NCBI GenBank assembly: GCA_011389885.1 | Contig: JAABTK010000027.1 | Span: 1-49,774 of the forward strand | Direction: 5' to 3' | Source of the DNA: Gammaproteobacteria bacterium | GTDB taxonomy: Bacteria > Pseudomonadota > Gammaproteobacteria > Chromatiales > Chromatiaceae | Length of the DNA stretch: 49,774 nucleotides | Part shown: in pieces, positions 1 through 8,494 of the stretch | Layout of the letters: every line of letters starts with the position of its first letter | How positions within the stretch are numbered: position 1 is the stretch's first letter | Program-made: the position numbers and the translations under genes | Notes under the pieces: model-generated | What the model saw: the letters and a program-made list of their open reading frames with translations, nothing else | The model's database searches: none | What the model was told of the DNA's origin: nothing

Positions 1-485
1 CATTACACTTCCGAGCGGTCGACTACACCTTACTCGGGAGAGCTTCCCGCTTGCGCGGCTCTCTCACAGCTGGCAGCATTGCCAGGTTACCCGAGGCTTT
101 AGCCGGGCTTGGGGCTGTATAACGCAAAGGGCGCAAAGGGGTTAAACCCTTTGCTCGCCCCCACGCCCCAGCGTGAGGACGAGGGAGACACAAATCTGTG
201 TTTATCCGTGTCCATCTGTGGCTCTTTAACCAGTTGGACCACGGATAAACACGGATAAACACGGATAAACACGGATGGACGCAGATAAGCACCGCACAGT
301 CCGAAGGCCTACTAAAGCTTCGCCGATTGTGCTTGGCTCAGCAGCGGCGCTGGAGCGCGGGGACGAGGGATAAAAAACCTTTGCGCCCTTTGCGTCTTAC
401 CTTCGCGTCCTTTGCGTTATAGTCACGCCAGGCCCAGCGCTCGGTCCGGCTAAAGCCTCAACCTCCTCGGCGGGGCTTGGGGGCT
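1..485. repeat. Intergenic region with a long interrupted palindrome
   Basis: I see no gene here. The region holds nested inverted repeats. GAGGCTTTAGCCGG (93-106) has an exact reverse complement at 446-459. Inside it, a left arm beginning TATAACGCAAAGGGCGC (118-140) is matched by CCTTTGCGCCCTTTGCG (378-394) and a right arm ending CCTTTGCGTTATA (409-421). Innermost are ACGGATAAAC tandem units (about 241-275) facing TTTATCCGTGTCCATC (201-216). The same arm sequences, followed by the same TATAGTCACGCCA, recur near 25.1 kb, so this is a member of a repeat family. The first 90 bases hold nothing I recognise. Confidence 0.7.
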
Positions 486-1166
486 TCAGTCTCCGGTGAT
501 GGACTCCAATACCCGCCTCATTAGGGCGTTGGCCTCGCTGTAGACCGCCGGCCCGACGCCGCGGATCTCGGCTTCGCTTTGAATATAGGGCGCTTCCGCC
601 AACTCGTCGCGGCAGTTGTTTAGGATGGCGTCGGCGCTCTCCGGGGTGGTCTCCAGGTGGAATTGCAGGCCCATGACGCGCTCGCCGATGCGAAAGGCCT
701 GGTTGGCGCAGGCCGCGCTCTCGGCTAGGCGCACCGCGCCGGGCGGCAGGTCGAAGGTCTCGCCGTGCCAGTGGAAGACCCGCGCCCGGGCCGGAAAGGC
801 GAACCCCGGGTCGGGCAGGCCGCGAATGGGCAGCCAGCCGATCTCTTTATGCGGGCCGGGGTACACCTTGGCCCCCAGGGCGCTGGCGATCAGCTGGGCC
901 CCGAGGCAGACGCCGAGGACCGGCAGGCCCTGCTCCACCGCCTGGCGCACGAAACGTTTTTCCTCCGCCAGCCAGGGCAGTTCGGTCTCGTCGTTGACGC
1001 TCATGGGGCCGCCCATCGCGATCAGCAGGTCCAGGCCCTCCAGGGACGGCAACTCGGGGTCCTGAAAGAAGCGGGTATAGCCGATTCGGGCATCCCGCTC
1101 GGCCAGCCAATCGGCCATGCAGCCGATGCCTTCAAAGGGGACATGTTGCAGGATATGGGTCTTCAT
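486..1166 (-). CDS. Class I glutamine amidotransferase (GMP-synthase-like GATase)
   Basis: A 226-residue stand-alone class I glutamine amidotransferase, the fold that hydrolyses glutamine and hands ammonia to a partner or acts on a glutamyl substrate. The nucleophile lies in GVCLGAQ (Cys87). The His-x-Glu pair is in LQFHLET (His170, Glu172). The oxyanion-strand glycines are in AMGGPMSVND. The start is the ATG giving MKTHILQHVPFEG, the usual beginning of this family; the frame stays open upstream, but that part looks non-coding. No clear Shine-Dalgarno is visible. It lies 61 bp after the dienelactone hydrolase gene on the same strand and may be cotranscribed. It resembles the GuaA amidotransferase half without the synthetase part. 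The substrate is unknown; gamma-glutamyl hydrolases of the same fold are an alternative. Confidence 0.9.
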   Translation of the reverse strand: MKTHILQHVPFEGIGCMADWLAERDARIGYTRFFQDPELPSLEGLDLLIAMGGPMSVNDETELPWLAEEKRFVRQAVEQGLPVLGVCLGAQLIASALGAKVYPGPHKEIGWLPIRGLPDPGFAFPARARVFHWHGETFDLPPGAVRLAESAACANQAFRIGERVMGLQFHLETTPESADAILNNCRDELAEAPYIQSEAEIRGVGPAVYSEANALMRRVLESITGD

Positions 1167-1227
1167 CGGTTGCACCGAAAAAACAGTCGCCGCCCCGGCG
1201 GGGCGAGGCGGGTTGGAGCGCACGGAA

Positions 1228-2025
1228 TCAATCCGCAAAAATCCCTTCAAAGAAAGCTTGCAACTTGGCCCAGGAGTCCTTATCGGCCTCCTCGTCATAG
1301 CCTAGGGGCAGGTCGAACTCCTCGGCGACCTGATCGGCGTTCGGGTTGGTGAAGCTATGCTTCACGCCTTCGTAGTTGTGGAATTCGTAATCCGCCCCGG
1401 CGGCGGTCATTTCGGCCTTGAACGCCTTAATCTGCTCCTCTGTGGTCATGGGGTCGGCGGCGCCATTGGCCACGAATACATCCGCCTTCACCGCACCCGG
1501 CTGGGCCGGTTCGGAGGCGCCGAGGCTGCCGTGAAAGCTGGCCACGCCGTCGATGTCCACGCCCTGGCGCGCCATCTCCAATACCACGCCGCCGCCGAAG
1601 CAGTAGCCGATGGCCGCGATGTCGTCCGCGGCCACGGTGTCGTGGGCCTTCAGCATCTCCAGCCCCGCCAGGAAGCGTTCCTTCATCACCGGCAGGTTCT
1701 TGCGCACGGCGCCGGCGAACTGGCCCGCCGCCTTGGGGTGGTCGGCGGTCTTGCCCTCGCCGTACATATCCACCGCCAGCGCGGTGTAGCCCAGTTCGGC
1801 CAGCATCTCGGCGCGCTTGCGGGCATAGTCGTTGTGGCCCCACCACTCATGCACCACCAGCACGCCCGGGCGCTCGCCCTCCAGCGCATCGTCATAGGCG
1901 ATATAGCCCTGCATGGTGGTGTCGCCGGCCTCGTAAGAGACCGCCTCGGTGACCAGCTCGGCCTGGACCCAGGGGGCCAGCAGCAGGGCCGTTATTGCAA
2001 CTAACATCTTCGAGCGCAGTTTCAT
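1228..2025 (-). CDS. Secreted dienelactone hydrolase family protein
   Basis: A 265-residue alpha/beta hydrolase of the dienelactone hydrolase family. The full Cys-Asp-His triad is visible: Cys142 in GYCFGGG, Asp191 in NGAADPMT and His223 in VKHSFTNP. The family's VHEWWGHN motif follows the first strands. The N-terminus (basic MKLRSK, then a hydrophobic run ending WVQA) is a signal peptide, so the mature enzyme is probably periplasmic. The start is the ATG preceded by AGGAGA; an upstream in-frame extension has no such site and would bury the signal peptide. Classical family members open dienelactones in chloroaromatic catabolism, but no catabolic neighbours are present. The substrate here is therefore unknown. 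Confidence 0.92.
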   Translation of the reverse strand: MKLRSKMLVAITALLLAPWVQAELVTEAVSYEAGDTTMQGYIAYDDALEGERPGVLVVHEWWGHNDYARKRAEMLAELGYTALAVDMYGEGKTADHPKAAGQFAGAVRKNLPVMKERFLAGLEMLKAHDTVAADDIAAIGYCFGGGVVLEMARQGVDIDGVASFHGSLGASEPAQPGAVKADVFVANGAADPMTTEEQIKAFKAEMTAAGADYEFHNYEGVKHSFTNPNADQVAEEFDLPLGYDEEADKDSWAKLQAFFEGIFAD

Positions 2026-2198
2026 GGGTTCTCCTGTTGGTGTTGTTGTCGGAAGATATGCCTCAGAGTATAAAAGCCCGCGTCGGTCTCGCCAAGCGGA
2101 GAAGCGACGCCTAGGCCAAGAATGCAAAGCCTGAGCCAAAAGCCCTCGGCGTCTGCTGCGTGCCTAAGCCCCGTTGTTTCCGTTATTTGGGCTCAGGC

Positions 2199-2666
2199 TC
2201 AGTAGGTCCGCCGCTGGTCGCTGTCGCGCCAGAGCTGGAACACCGCCAGGGCCTCGGGGCGCATTAGGGCGAAGCGCGGCAGGCGCTGTGCTTCGGCCGA
2301 AAGCTGCAATTGGCGGCGAATTTCTCCGTCATCGAAGCCAATGGCGGCCGCGTCCTCCTCTCGTGCGGCGTAGAATATGCGCCCGATATGCGCCCAATGG
2401 GCCGCCGCCAGGCACATGGGACAGGGGGCGCAGGTGGTGTAGAGGTCCGCCCCGTCGAGGTGACAGCGGTTCAGCCTTTGCGCGGCCTCGCGGATGGCCA
2501 GCATCTCCGCATGGGCGGTGGGATCCTTCGCGGCCACCACCCGGTTCCAGCCGCGACCCACGATCTCGCCGTCGAGCGCCACCAAGGCCCCGAAAGGACC
2601 GCCGTCGCCCCGCTCCACCCCCTCGGCGGCGAGATCGATAGCGGTCCGCATGTAGATTTCGTGCAT
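2199..2666 (-). CDS. guaD: Guanine deaminase (GuaD-type nucleoside deaminase)
   Basis: A 155-residue zinc deaminase of the cytidine deaminase superfamily. Zinc ligands are His52 and the PCPMC cysteines (Cys82, Cys85), with Glu54 of HAE as the proton shuttle. Length, the GGPFGA motif and the C-terminal FQLWRDSDQRRTY resemble the Bacillus GuaD type, which converts guanine to xanthine, rather than the TadA tRNA deaminases. The start is the ATG at the beginning of MHEIYMRTAIDLA. The frame is open upstream, but that stretch is palindromic intergenic repeat DNA. The gene is oriented like the hydrolase in front of it, with 173 bp between them, so it probably has its own promoter. Closely related tRNA or cytosine deaminases cannot be fully excluded. 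Confidence 0.88.
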   Translation of the reverse strand: MHEIYMRTAIDLAAEGVERGDGGPFGALVALDGEIVGRGWNRVVAAKDPTAHAEMLAIREAAQRLNRCHLDGADLYTTCAPCPMCLAAAHWAHIGRIFYAAREEDAAAIGFDDGEIRRQLQLSAEAQRLPRFALMRPEALAVFQLWRDSDQRRTY

Positions 2667-2782
2667 GGCGTCACTCCGGGTTGGTGATGTCGTGCGGGTT
2701 CTAAATCGGCGATAATGTTGGCATGAAGGGTAACGAAATTGCCGCTCCGGCGGAACAACCGAGGGCCTAAAACGGGTCGTTA

Positions 2783-2914
2783 AACCACGAATGAACACCA
2801 ATAGACACGAATCTTCATTAGGCTGCACGGAAAACGCGGCACACTTTCGGGACGCGAGTCCGGGGCGGGGTGCGTCCTTGATTGATCCGCGTCTATTCGG
2901 GTTCATCCGCGGTT
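2783..2914. repeat. Imperfect 31-bp inverted repeat (ACGCGAAT-type palindrome)
   Basis: The arms at 2783-2813 and 2884-2914 are reverse complements at 25 of 31 positions, separated by a 70-bp core. The same kind of arms, with the core text AATGAACGCGAATAAACGC, recurs at 39619-39720 and again at 39877-39978. The element fills most of the space between guaD and the divergently transcribed spermidine-synthase-like gene. Confidence 0.75.
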
Positions 2915-2929
2915 GAGGGCGGTGTTGGA

Positions 2930-3784
2930 ATGAGTGCTCCGCTGCCCTGGCTGGCCCGTCTTTCCGCACTGCTGGGGCGCCCCGCCCCACCCGGGCTCGT
3001 ACCGGGGCGGCCGCGGGTGCGCACCGCCAACGGCACCCGGCAACTCTATTTCGACCACCGCCACATTCAGAGCGCCATGCGCCTGGACGACCCCGACGCC
3101 CTGGTGCTGCCCTACACCCGGGTGATGACGGCCTTTCTGCTGTTCGCGCCTGAGCCGGCGGAGATTCTATTGGTCGGCCTCGGCGGCGGTTCGCTGGCCA
3201 AGTTCTGCCTCCGCTATCTGCCCGCCGCGCGCATTACGGCGGTGGAAATCGACGCCGAGGTGATCGCCCTGCGCCATCAATTCCAGGTGCCCGAGGACCA
3301 GCGCCTGAGCATCGTCCACGCCGACGCCCGCGACTACCTCCGCGAATCCCGGCGGACCTTCGACGTGATCCTGCTCGACGGCTTCGACGCCGACGGCATC
3401 GCCCCGAGCTTCGAGGAGCCCGGCTTCTACTCCCTGGCGGCGGACCGCCTGGCGCCCTTCGGCGTACTCGCCGCCAACCTCATCGGCGAGCTGGACGGCT
3501 GGCACAGCCACTTCAAGGCCCTGTGGGCGGCCTTCGACCGCCGGGTCCGCCTGATCCCGGCGCCCATCGAAGAAGACCAATACATCGCCCTCGCCTTCCG
3601 CGACCCCGCCCTGTACCGCCTGCCCGACGACCTCGAACAGCGGGCCCGCGCCCTGGACCCCAAAATCCCGCTCGACTTTGTTCGGCTGGCCGAGTGGGTG
3701 CAGACGGATTGGCATACAGGGGCGGACCTATCTGAACAGCCGCCGAGTCCGTCCAAGGCCCGGATCAGGCCGCCCGAAGACTAA
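2930..3784 (+). CDS. Spermidine synthase-like (SpeE-fold) protein
   Basis: A 284-residue protein with the Rossmann methyltransferase-type core shared by polyamine aminopropyltransferases. The nucleotide-binding motif is VGLGGGSLAKF, followed by the acidic strand end ITAVEIDAEVI and by HADARDYL and VILLDGFDADG. The N-terminal part (TANGTRQLYFDHRHIQSAMRL, split by family convention) resembles the SpeE beta-hairpin region. No membrane segments are seen, so it is cytosolic. The start is the ATG at MSAPLPWLARL; a longer in-frame start would begin inside the palindromic repeat. True spermidine synthases carry two conserved catalytic Asp residues. One acidic candidate (DGFDADG) is present, but I cannot confirm substrate specificity. 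It is alone on its strand here. Confidence 0.8.
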   Translation: MSAPLPWLARLSALLGRPAPPGLVPGRPRVRTANGTRQLYFDHRHIQSAMRLDDPDALVLPYTRVMTAFLLFAPEPAEILLVGLGGGSLAKFCLRYLPAARITAVEIDAEVIALRHQFQVPEDQRLSIVHADARDYLRESRRTFDVILLDGFDADGIAPSFEEPGFYSLAADRLAPFGVLAANLIGELDGWHSHFKALWAAFDRRVRLIPAPIEEDQYIALAFRDPALYRLPDDLEQRARALDPKIPLDFVRLAEWVQTDWHTGADLSEQPPSPSKARIRPPED

Positions 3785-3833
3785 GGCTATTTCTGAAAAT
3801 CCTTATACCATCTTGCTGGTCTTTACCCTAAGC

Positions 3834-4003
3834 TCACGCAAGCGCTGCCTTCAGATCCTTTATGAGCAGGAAAAGGTGATAGGGGTCGGCCGGGCTCGGC
3901 TCGAACCCGCAGGCCTGGCGCCAAGGGCTTGTTCTCCGCAGTCGAATCCATCCAGCCGATGGACTGGCTTCAGTTTTTCGATCCGCAGGCCTGCGGCGCT
4001 CAC
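3834..4003 (-). pseudogene. Remnant of a GNAT-family toxin (TacT-like), internally deleted
   Basis: The antitoxin stop codon overlaps a GTG in the arrangement GTGA (4000-4003), typical of coupled TacA-TacT pairs. From that GTG the frame reads an N-terminus ending RLDGFDCGEQALGA, the hallmark opening of GNAT toxins. It soon loses homology and stops. In a different frame, the last 80 bases read GFEPSPADPYHLFLLIKDL and end KAALA-stop, like the toxin C-terminus. Only about 56 codons' worth remain of a protein normally near 160-170 residues, so the acetyl-CoA-binding core is gone and the two ends are out of frame. The sequence CAGGCCTGCGG occurs both near the start and at the apparent junction. 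The loss of function is clear from sequence; the family assignment rests on short ends. Confidence 0.7.
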
Positions 4004-4290
4004 CCTTTCTCCTGGGCGGCGCGATCAAACACCCCGGGTTCATTCAACAGCCGACGAAGCCCCGTCTTTGTCTGAACCGGACGATCCAACAGGGCCTGAA
4101 AGGCCTCCCCGGCCTCGTCGTCGAGCCGAAAGACTTGACGGCCCGCGAGGGTCTCCTCTGCGGCGGCGAGCCCCGCTTCAATGAGAAACTCGCTCACGCT
4201 CTGATGCGACAAGTCGGCTGCTTGCTGCAAGCGGCCCTTAATCGCCGAATCGGTGTGGATTTCAATCTGTTCGAGATTGGGCTGACCCAT
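4000..4290 (-). CDS. TacA-type (DUF1778) antitoxin, orphaned
   Basis: A 96-residue ribbon-helix-helix antitoxin of the DUF1778 family. The N-terminal IEIHTDSAIKGRLQQAADLS and the SVSEFLIEAGLAAAEE helix form the DNA-binding part. The C-terminal FRLDDEAGEAFQALLDRP and GLRRLLNEPGVFD are the segments that wrap the GNAT toxin in known pairs. The start is ATG with GGAGGT upstream. It overlaps by four bases the start codon of the decayed toxin, so it was the first gene of a toxin-antitoxin operon. Known relatives repress their own promoter; with the toxin gone it may persist as a repressor or as an anti-addiction remnant, which is inference. Confidence 0.85.
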   Translation of the reverse strand: MGQPNLEQIEIHTDSAIKGRLQQAADLSHQSVSEFLIEAGLAAAEETLAGRQVFRLDDEAGEAFQALLDRPVQTKTGLRRLLNEPGVFDRAAQEKG

Positions 4291-4441
4291 GATGCAATAC
4301 CTCCAACGGTCAATTTAACACCCCCGAATATCCAGACAACCGGCAGCAATCCGCCGCCTGCCGCGCACCGCCGCACCCTCGACTTTCACCCCGGCCGCCC
4401 CAAGGTGCAGAAGGATCGCAACCCCAGCCCAGGAGGCCGCC

Positions 4442-6472
4442 GTGTCTAATCGCCTTGCCGAGACCACCAGCCCGTATCTTCAGCAGCACGCGGACAATCC
4501 GGTGCATTGGCAGCCCTGGGACGCGGCGGCGCTGCAAGAGGCGCGGGAGCGGCGCAAGCCGATCCTTCTGTCCATCGGCTACTCGGCCTGTCACTGGTGC
4601 CATGTGATGGCCCACGAATCCTTTGAAGACGCGGCCACTGCGGCGTTAATGAATCGGCTGTTCGTGAACATCAAGGTGGACCGCGAAGAGCGGCCGGACC
4701 TGGACAAGATCTATCAAACCGCCCATCAGTTGCTCACCCGCCGCCCCGGCGGCTGGCCGCTGACGGTGTTTCTGACCCCGGACGACCACACGCCCTTTTT
4801 TGCCGGCACCTATTTTCCCAAGGAATCCCGTTACGGCATGCCGCCCTTTTCGCAAATCCTGACCCAAGTGGAGGCGGCCTTCCATCAGCAGGCGGATGCA
4901 ATTCGGCGGCAAAACCAATCGCTTCAGGACGCATTGGGCCGAATGACGCCCGCATCCAGCCCAGGCCAAAGCCTAAACGGCCAGCCCATTCAGGAGGCCA
5001 CGGAGCAACTGGCCGGGACCTTCGACGGCCGCCACGGCGGCTTTGGCCCGGCCCCCAAGTTCCCCCACCCGGAGACCCTGAACCGCTTGCTGCGGCATTG
5101 GGCCTCGGGGACGCTGGAAGAACGCAGCCGCTCACGGGTCTTGCAAATGGCGCTGCACACCCTGAACCGCATGGCCCTCGGCGGGCTCTATGACCAGGCC
5201 GGCGGCGGCTTCTGCCGCTACTCCACCGACCAACAGTGGCAGATCCCCCATTTCGAGAAAATGCTGTACGACAACGGCCCCCTGCTCGGGCTCTATGCCG
5301 ACGCCCATCGCGTCACCGACCAACCCCTGTTGCGCGGCGTCGCCGAGGGGACCGCCGGCTGGGTGATGCGCGAGATGCAGTCCGAGGAAGGCGGCTACTT
5401 CTCCAGCCTGGACGCCGACAGCGGGGGCGAAGAGGGGCGGTTCTATCTGTGGACCCCGGAGCAGGCGCAGCCACTGCTGAGCGACCAGGAATACCAAACC
5501 CTGGCCCCCTTTTACGGCCTGGACCAGGGGGCGAACTTCGAGGGCCGCTGGCACCTGCATAACCCCGGCCATGCGCCCCAGGACGACGCCCAGCGGGCGC
5601 TGCTGAAAAGCGGCTTGGAGAAGCTGCGCCAGGCGCGGTCGCGGCGGGTCCGGCCCGGGCGGGACGACAAAATCCTTACCAGTTGGAACGCCCTGATGAT
5701 TCGCGGCATGGCCCACGCCGGCCGGCTGCTCGAACGCGCCGATTGGATCGAATCCGCCGCGCGCGCGCTGGCCTTCCTGCGCCAAACTATGTGGCGGAAC
5801 GGCCGCTTGCTGGCCGCCTATAAGGACGGCCGCGCCCACCTGCCGGCTTACCTGGACGACTACGCCTATTTGATGGATGCCCTCTTGGAGATGCTGCAAT
5901 GCCGCTGGCGGGCGGCAGACCTGGAGTGGGCGCAGGGGCTGGCGGAGCTGCTGCTGGCGCGTTTTCAGGACCCGGAACAGGGCGGCTTCTTCTTCACCGC
6001 CGATGACCACGAACGGCTGATCCACCGCCCCAAGCCCTTCACCGACGACGCCATCCCCGCCGGCAACGGCATCGCCGCACTGGTGCTGAACCGCCTCGGG
6101 CATCTGCTGGGCGAGCCCCGCTATACCGACGCCGCGGAGGCGACCCTGCGCGCGGCCTGGAAGGGGCTGGAGGACTTCCCGCACGCCCATTGCAGCCTGT
6201 TGGACGCGCTGGAAGAGGCCCTGAGCCCGCCAGAGATCCTGATTATCCGCGGCAGCGGCGAAGAACTGGACGCCTGGCGCCGCCTGGCGACCACGCCTTA
6301 TGCCCCGAATCGTGTAACCCTAGCCATCCCCGACGACGCCGACCCGCCCGGCCTGCTAGCCGACAAAAAACCAGGCGACGGCGTACTGGCCTACCCCTGC
6401 AAGGGGCCCCAATGCCTGCCGCCGATCAGCGAACGCGAAGGCCTCCAGGCCTACCTAAGCCGGGAGGGTTGA
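4442..6472 (+). CDS. Thioredoxin-fold protein of the YyaL/SPATA20 (DUF255) family
   Basis: A 676-residue protein, the normal length of this family. The N-terminal thioredoxin-like domain contains the family signature around SACHWCHVMAHESFED (Cys50-His-Trp-Cys53). Next comes a conserved GGWPLTVFLTPD and GTYFP segment. The rest is a long alpha/alpha-barrel resembling N-acylglucosamine epimerase or cellobiose epimerase folds, with KFPHPE, GGGFCRYSTD and HFEKMLYDNG. It starts with GTG, supported by AGGAGG nine bases upstream. It has no signal peptide, so it is cytosolic. The biochemical role of the bacterial family is not established; annotations as glycosidase or thioredoxin are both weak. It stands alone, ending before a heptamer array. 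Confidence 0.9.
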   Translation: MSNRLAETTSPYLQQHADNPVHWQPWDAAALQEARERRKPILLSIGYSACHWCHVMAHESFEDAATAALMNRLFVNIKVDREERPDLDKIYQTAHQLLTRRPGGWPLTVFLTPDDHTPFFAGTYFPKESRYGMPPFSQILTQVEAAFHQQADAIRRQNQSLQDALGRMTPASSPGQSLNGQPIQEATEQLAGTFDGRHGGFGPAPKFPHPETLNRLLRHWASGTLEERSRSRVLQMALHTLNRMALGGLYDQAGGGFCRYSTDQQWQIPHFEKMLYDNGPLLGLYADAHRVTDQPLLRGVAEGTAGWVMREMQSEEGGYFSSLDADSGGEEGRFYLWTPEQAQPLLSDQEYQTLAPFYGLDQGANFEGRWHLHNPGHAPQDDAQRALLKSGLEKLRQARSRRVRPGRDDKILTSWNALMIRGMAHAGRLLERADWIESAARALAFLRQTMWRNGRLLAAYKDGRAHLPAYLDDYAYLMDALLEMLQCRWRAADLEWAQGLAELLLARFQDPEQGGFFFTADDHERLIHRPKPFTDDAIPAGNGIAALVLNRLGHLLGEPRYTDAAEATLRAAWKGLEDFPHAHCSLLDALEEALSPPEILIIRGSGEELDAWRRLATTPYAPNRVTLAIPDDADPPGLLADKKPGDGVLAYPCKGPQCLPPISEREGLQAYLSREG

Positions 6473-6483
6473 AGGGTTTGGAC

Positions 6484-6623
6484 TGAGTTCTGAGTTCTGA
6501 GTTCTGAGTTCTGAGTTCTGAGTTCTGAGTTCTGAGTTCTGAGTTCTGAGTTCTGAGGGCTGAGGGCTGAGGGCTGAGGGCTGAGGGCTGAGGGCTGAGG
6601 GCTGAGGGCTGAGGGCTGAGGGC
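6484..6623. repeat. Heptanucleotide tandem array (10x TGAGTTC, 10x TGAGGGC)
   Basis: Twenty perfect, in-register 7-bp units: ten TGAGTTC followed by ten TGAGGGC. It lies between the 3' ends of two convergent genes (the YyaL-type gene and the TpsB gene). A second array containing TGAGGGC occurs at 22024-22177, on the far side of the secretion module. The rest of the 6473-6775 gap shows no gene. Confidence 0.97.
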
Positions 6624-6775
6624 TTGGGGTTTCTGGCCCTTTTATTCCATACTGAAGCTTCGCGGTGCTTGGGGGGGGCCGGCGCGCCTGTAGGGGAGTT
6701 CGAGGGGCCGCCCTAGCCCGCCGCTACAAGGCGACTGCTGAAAACCGCGAAACTTCAGTTCAGGTCTACCCGCGA

Positions 6776-8491
6776 TTAAAACCCGGCGGACAGGCTGAGA
6801 AAGAGTCGCCAGTCGTGTTCTTCCCCCGGGTCGGCGGCGTCTAGGGGGCGGGTCAGCGGCACCGCGAGTTCGAGTTGGCCGGTGATGTATTTCTGATAGC
6901 TGAAGCGCAGGCCGCCGCCGGCGGAGGCCAGGCTTTGGTCGCCGCCGGTCTTGTCCGAGACCCGGCCGATGTCGTAGAAGCCATAGGCCTGGAGGTCGTG
7001 CGGCAGGCCCTGCGCCAGCTCCAGCCCCAAGCCGGCGCCGCGGTCGCCGGTGATCTCGGAGCCGTCGTAACCGCGGCCCAGGCGCGCCCCGCCAAGCCCG
7101 AACTCTTCGGCCGATAGCAGCTTTCGGTCGCTGATCTGGCCTTGCAGGTCGATCCGCAATTGGGCGTCTTGCCACAGCGGGCGCAGGTACACCCAATCCA
7201 GGCCGAGCTTAAAGAAGGCCCCGTCGCCCGCGGCCCGCGAGAGATTGGCGTCGCCCGCGGCGCTGGCCCCGAATAGGTCCAATCCGGCGCTGGCCTGCAA
7301 TTGGAGCAGATTCAGGCCGGCATCGACGGCCCAGTCGAGGCGCAGACCGGCGCGCACTACCCGCAGGCGGTCGTCGTTGATGACGGTGTCTTGCAGGTCC
7401 AGACCGCTGTCGGCGTAGTCGAACCCGAGGCGGGCGTATAAGCTGCGTTCGCGGCTGCGCTCGAAGGGGTATTCCAACTGCAGGCGCAGGGTCTCGGAGC
7501 CGCCCTCGTAGCCCAGCCCGGCGATGTCGTGTCCCGGTTTGGAGGCGGTGTGGTCGAAGGCGATATCCAGCTTCAGCCCGCGCCCGCCCAGCGGCAGCCC
7601 GAAACCCAGATTGAGGTTGCGATAACCGCCGTCGTCGCCAGCGGCGGCGTCGCCGGCGAGGGCCGCGCGGACGAACCAGCCCTCGTCCCAGCCGAGGGGG
7701 TTATACACCGAGGCGGAGAGGTCCGTGACCCAATCCTGATAGTAGGCCCCGGCGCGGTTGTTCAGCGCCCACTGCCCGGCATAATCGATGCGCTGGGTCT
7801 TCAGGGTGAGGTCCGCGGCGTCGGGCGCCTGCGGGCTGGGCCGAAACACCGATTGCGCGGAGAGCCCCGGCAGGTCGTTCATCAGCAGCAGCCAGCGTTC
7901 GAGGTGGCGCACCTGTAAAGGCCGGCTTGCGGGGATGTGCGCGGCATAGTCCGCCAGCGTCCCCGTCAGCGCCCGGTCCGCTTCGGCCTGCACCCGGTCC
8001 ACGAAGCCCTCGGCCACTTCGATGCGCACCACGCCGTTATTCACCTCCTGCGGCGGCACCAAGGCCTGGCTGAGGATATAGCCGGCGTTGCGATAGCGGC
8101 TAGTGATCTGGCGGGCGATTCCCTTCAGATCGCCGAGGTTGACCGCCTGCCCGAGGCGCGCCTGCCACAGGTCCGCAAGCGCCTCGGTGTCGATGGCCTC
8201 GTTGCCGACCAGCTCGATCCCCTGAAGCCGCAGGCGCACCTGCAGGTCCAAGGCGGAAGGCTCGATCCGCACCGGCTCCAGAGCCCGCGGGCGGGGCTTG
8301 GACTGGGGCTGCGGCAGCGGCCGCAGTTCCTGCTCCAAGCGCCCCGGCTCCGCCGCCGGCGGCAAAGACTGGGCCAGGGCGGCGGGCGCGTGAAGCGTCA
8401 GCAGGCAAACCCCGAGGGCGCCGAACCCGAGCCGGTCGGAAGACCGACCCTGAGCGCGGTTTCTGTTCAAGCAGCGAGGCCGATTTGGCAT
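6776..8491 (-). CDS. TpsB outer-membrane transporter (ShlB/FhaC/HecB family)
   Basis: A 571-residue two-partner secretion transporter. It has a signal peptide ending PAALAQ (about residue 40), a proline-rich segment, then a POTRA domain near residues 85-168 (LQGIELVGNEAIDTEALADL and RYRNAGYILSQALVPPQEV). The rest is a 16-strand barrel of the Omp85 superfamily. GLGGARLGRGYDG carries the conserved RGY of the channel-lining motif, and the chain ends in Phe, the usual BAM recognition residue. It starts four bases after the stop codon of the giant exoprotein gene, so the two are cotranscribed in the order tpsA-tpsB. The pairing and the TPS domain next door make export of that exoprotein its likely job. 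Confidence 0.93.
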   Translation of the reverse strand: MPNRPRCLNRNRAQGRSSDRLGFGALGVCLLTLHAPAALAQSLPPAAEPGRLEQELRPLPQPQSKPRPRALEPVRIEPSALDLQVRLRLQGIELVGNEAIDTEALADLWQARLGQAVNLGDLKGIARQITSRYRNAGYILSQALVPPQEVNNGVVRIEVAEGFVDRVQAEADRALTGTLADYAAHIPASRPLQVRHLERWLLLMNDLPGLSAQSVFRPSPQAPDAADLTLKTQRIDYAGQWALNNRAGAYYQDWVTDLSASVYNPLGWDEGWFVRAALAGDAAAGDDGGYRNLNLGFGLPLGGRGLKLDIAFDHTASKPGHDIAGLGYEGGSETLRLQLEYPFERSRERSLYARLGFDYADSGLDLQDTVINDDRLRVVRAGLRLDWAVDAGLNLLQLQASAGLDLFGASAAGDANLSRAAGDGAFFKLGLDWVYLRPLWQDAQLRIDLQGQISDRKLLSAEEFGLGGARLGRGYDGSEITGDRGAGLGLELAQGLPHDLQAYGFYDIGRVSDKTGGDQSLASAGGGLRFSYQKYITGQLELAVPLTRPLDAADPGEEHDWRLFLSLSAGF

Positions 8492-8494
8492 GGA

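Noticed and set aside
241-275. CRISPR-like tandem ACGGATAAAC units
   Set aside because: Units are adjacent with no spacers and belong to a palindromic repeat family; no cas gene is near.
765-1352. Long plus-strand frame across the amidotransferase and hydrolase genes
   Set aside because: It is a shadow of two well-supported minus-strand genes; GC-rich DNA gives long antisense frames.
3880-3930. tRNA-like text GGCTCGAACCCGCAGGCC
   Set aside because: No acceptor stem or cloverleaf could be folded; the bases belong to the decayed toxin gene on the other strand.
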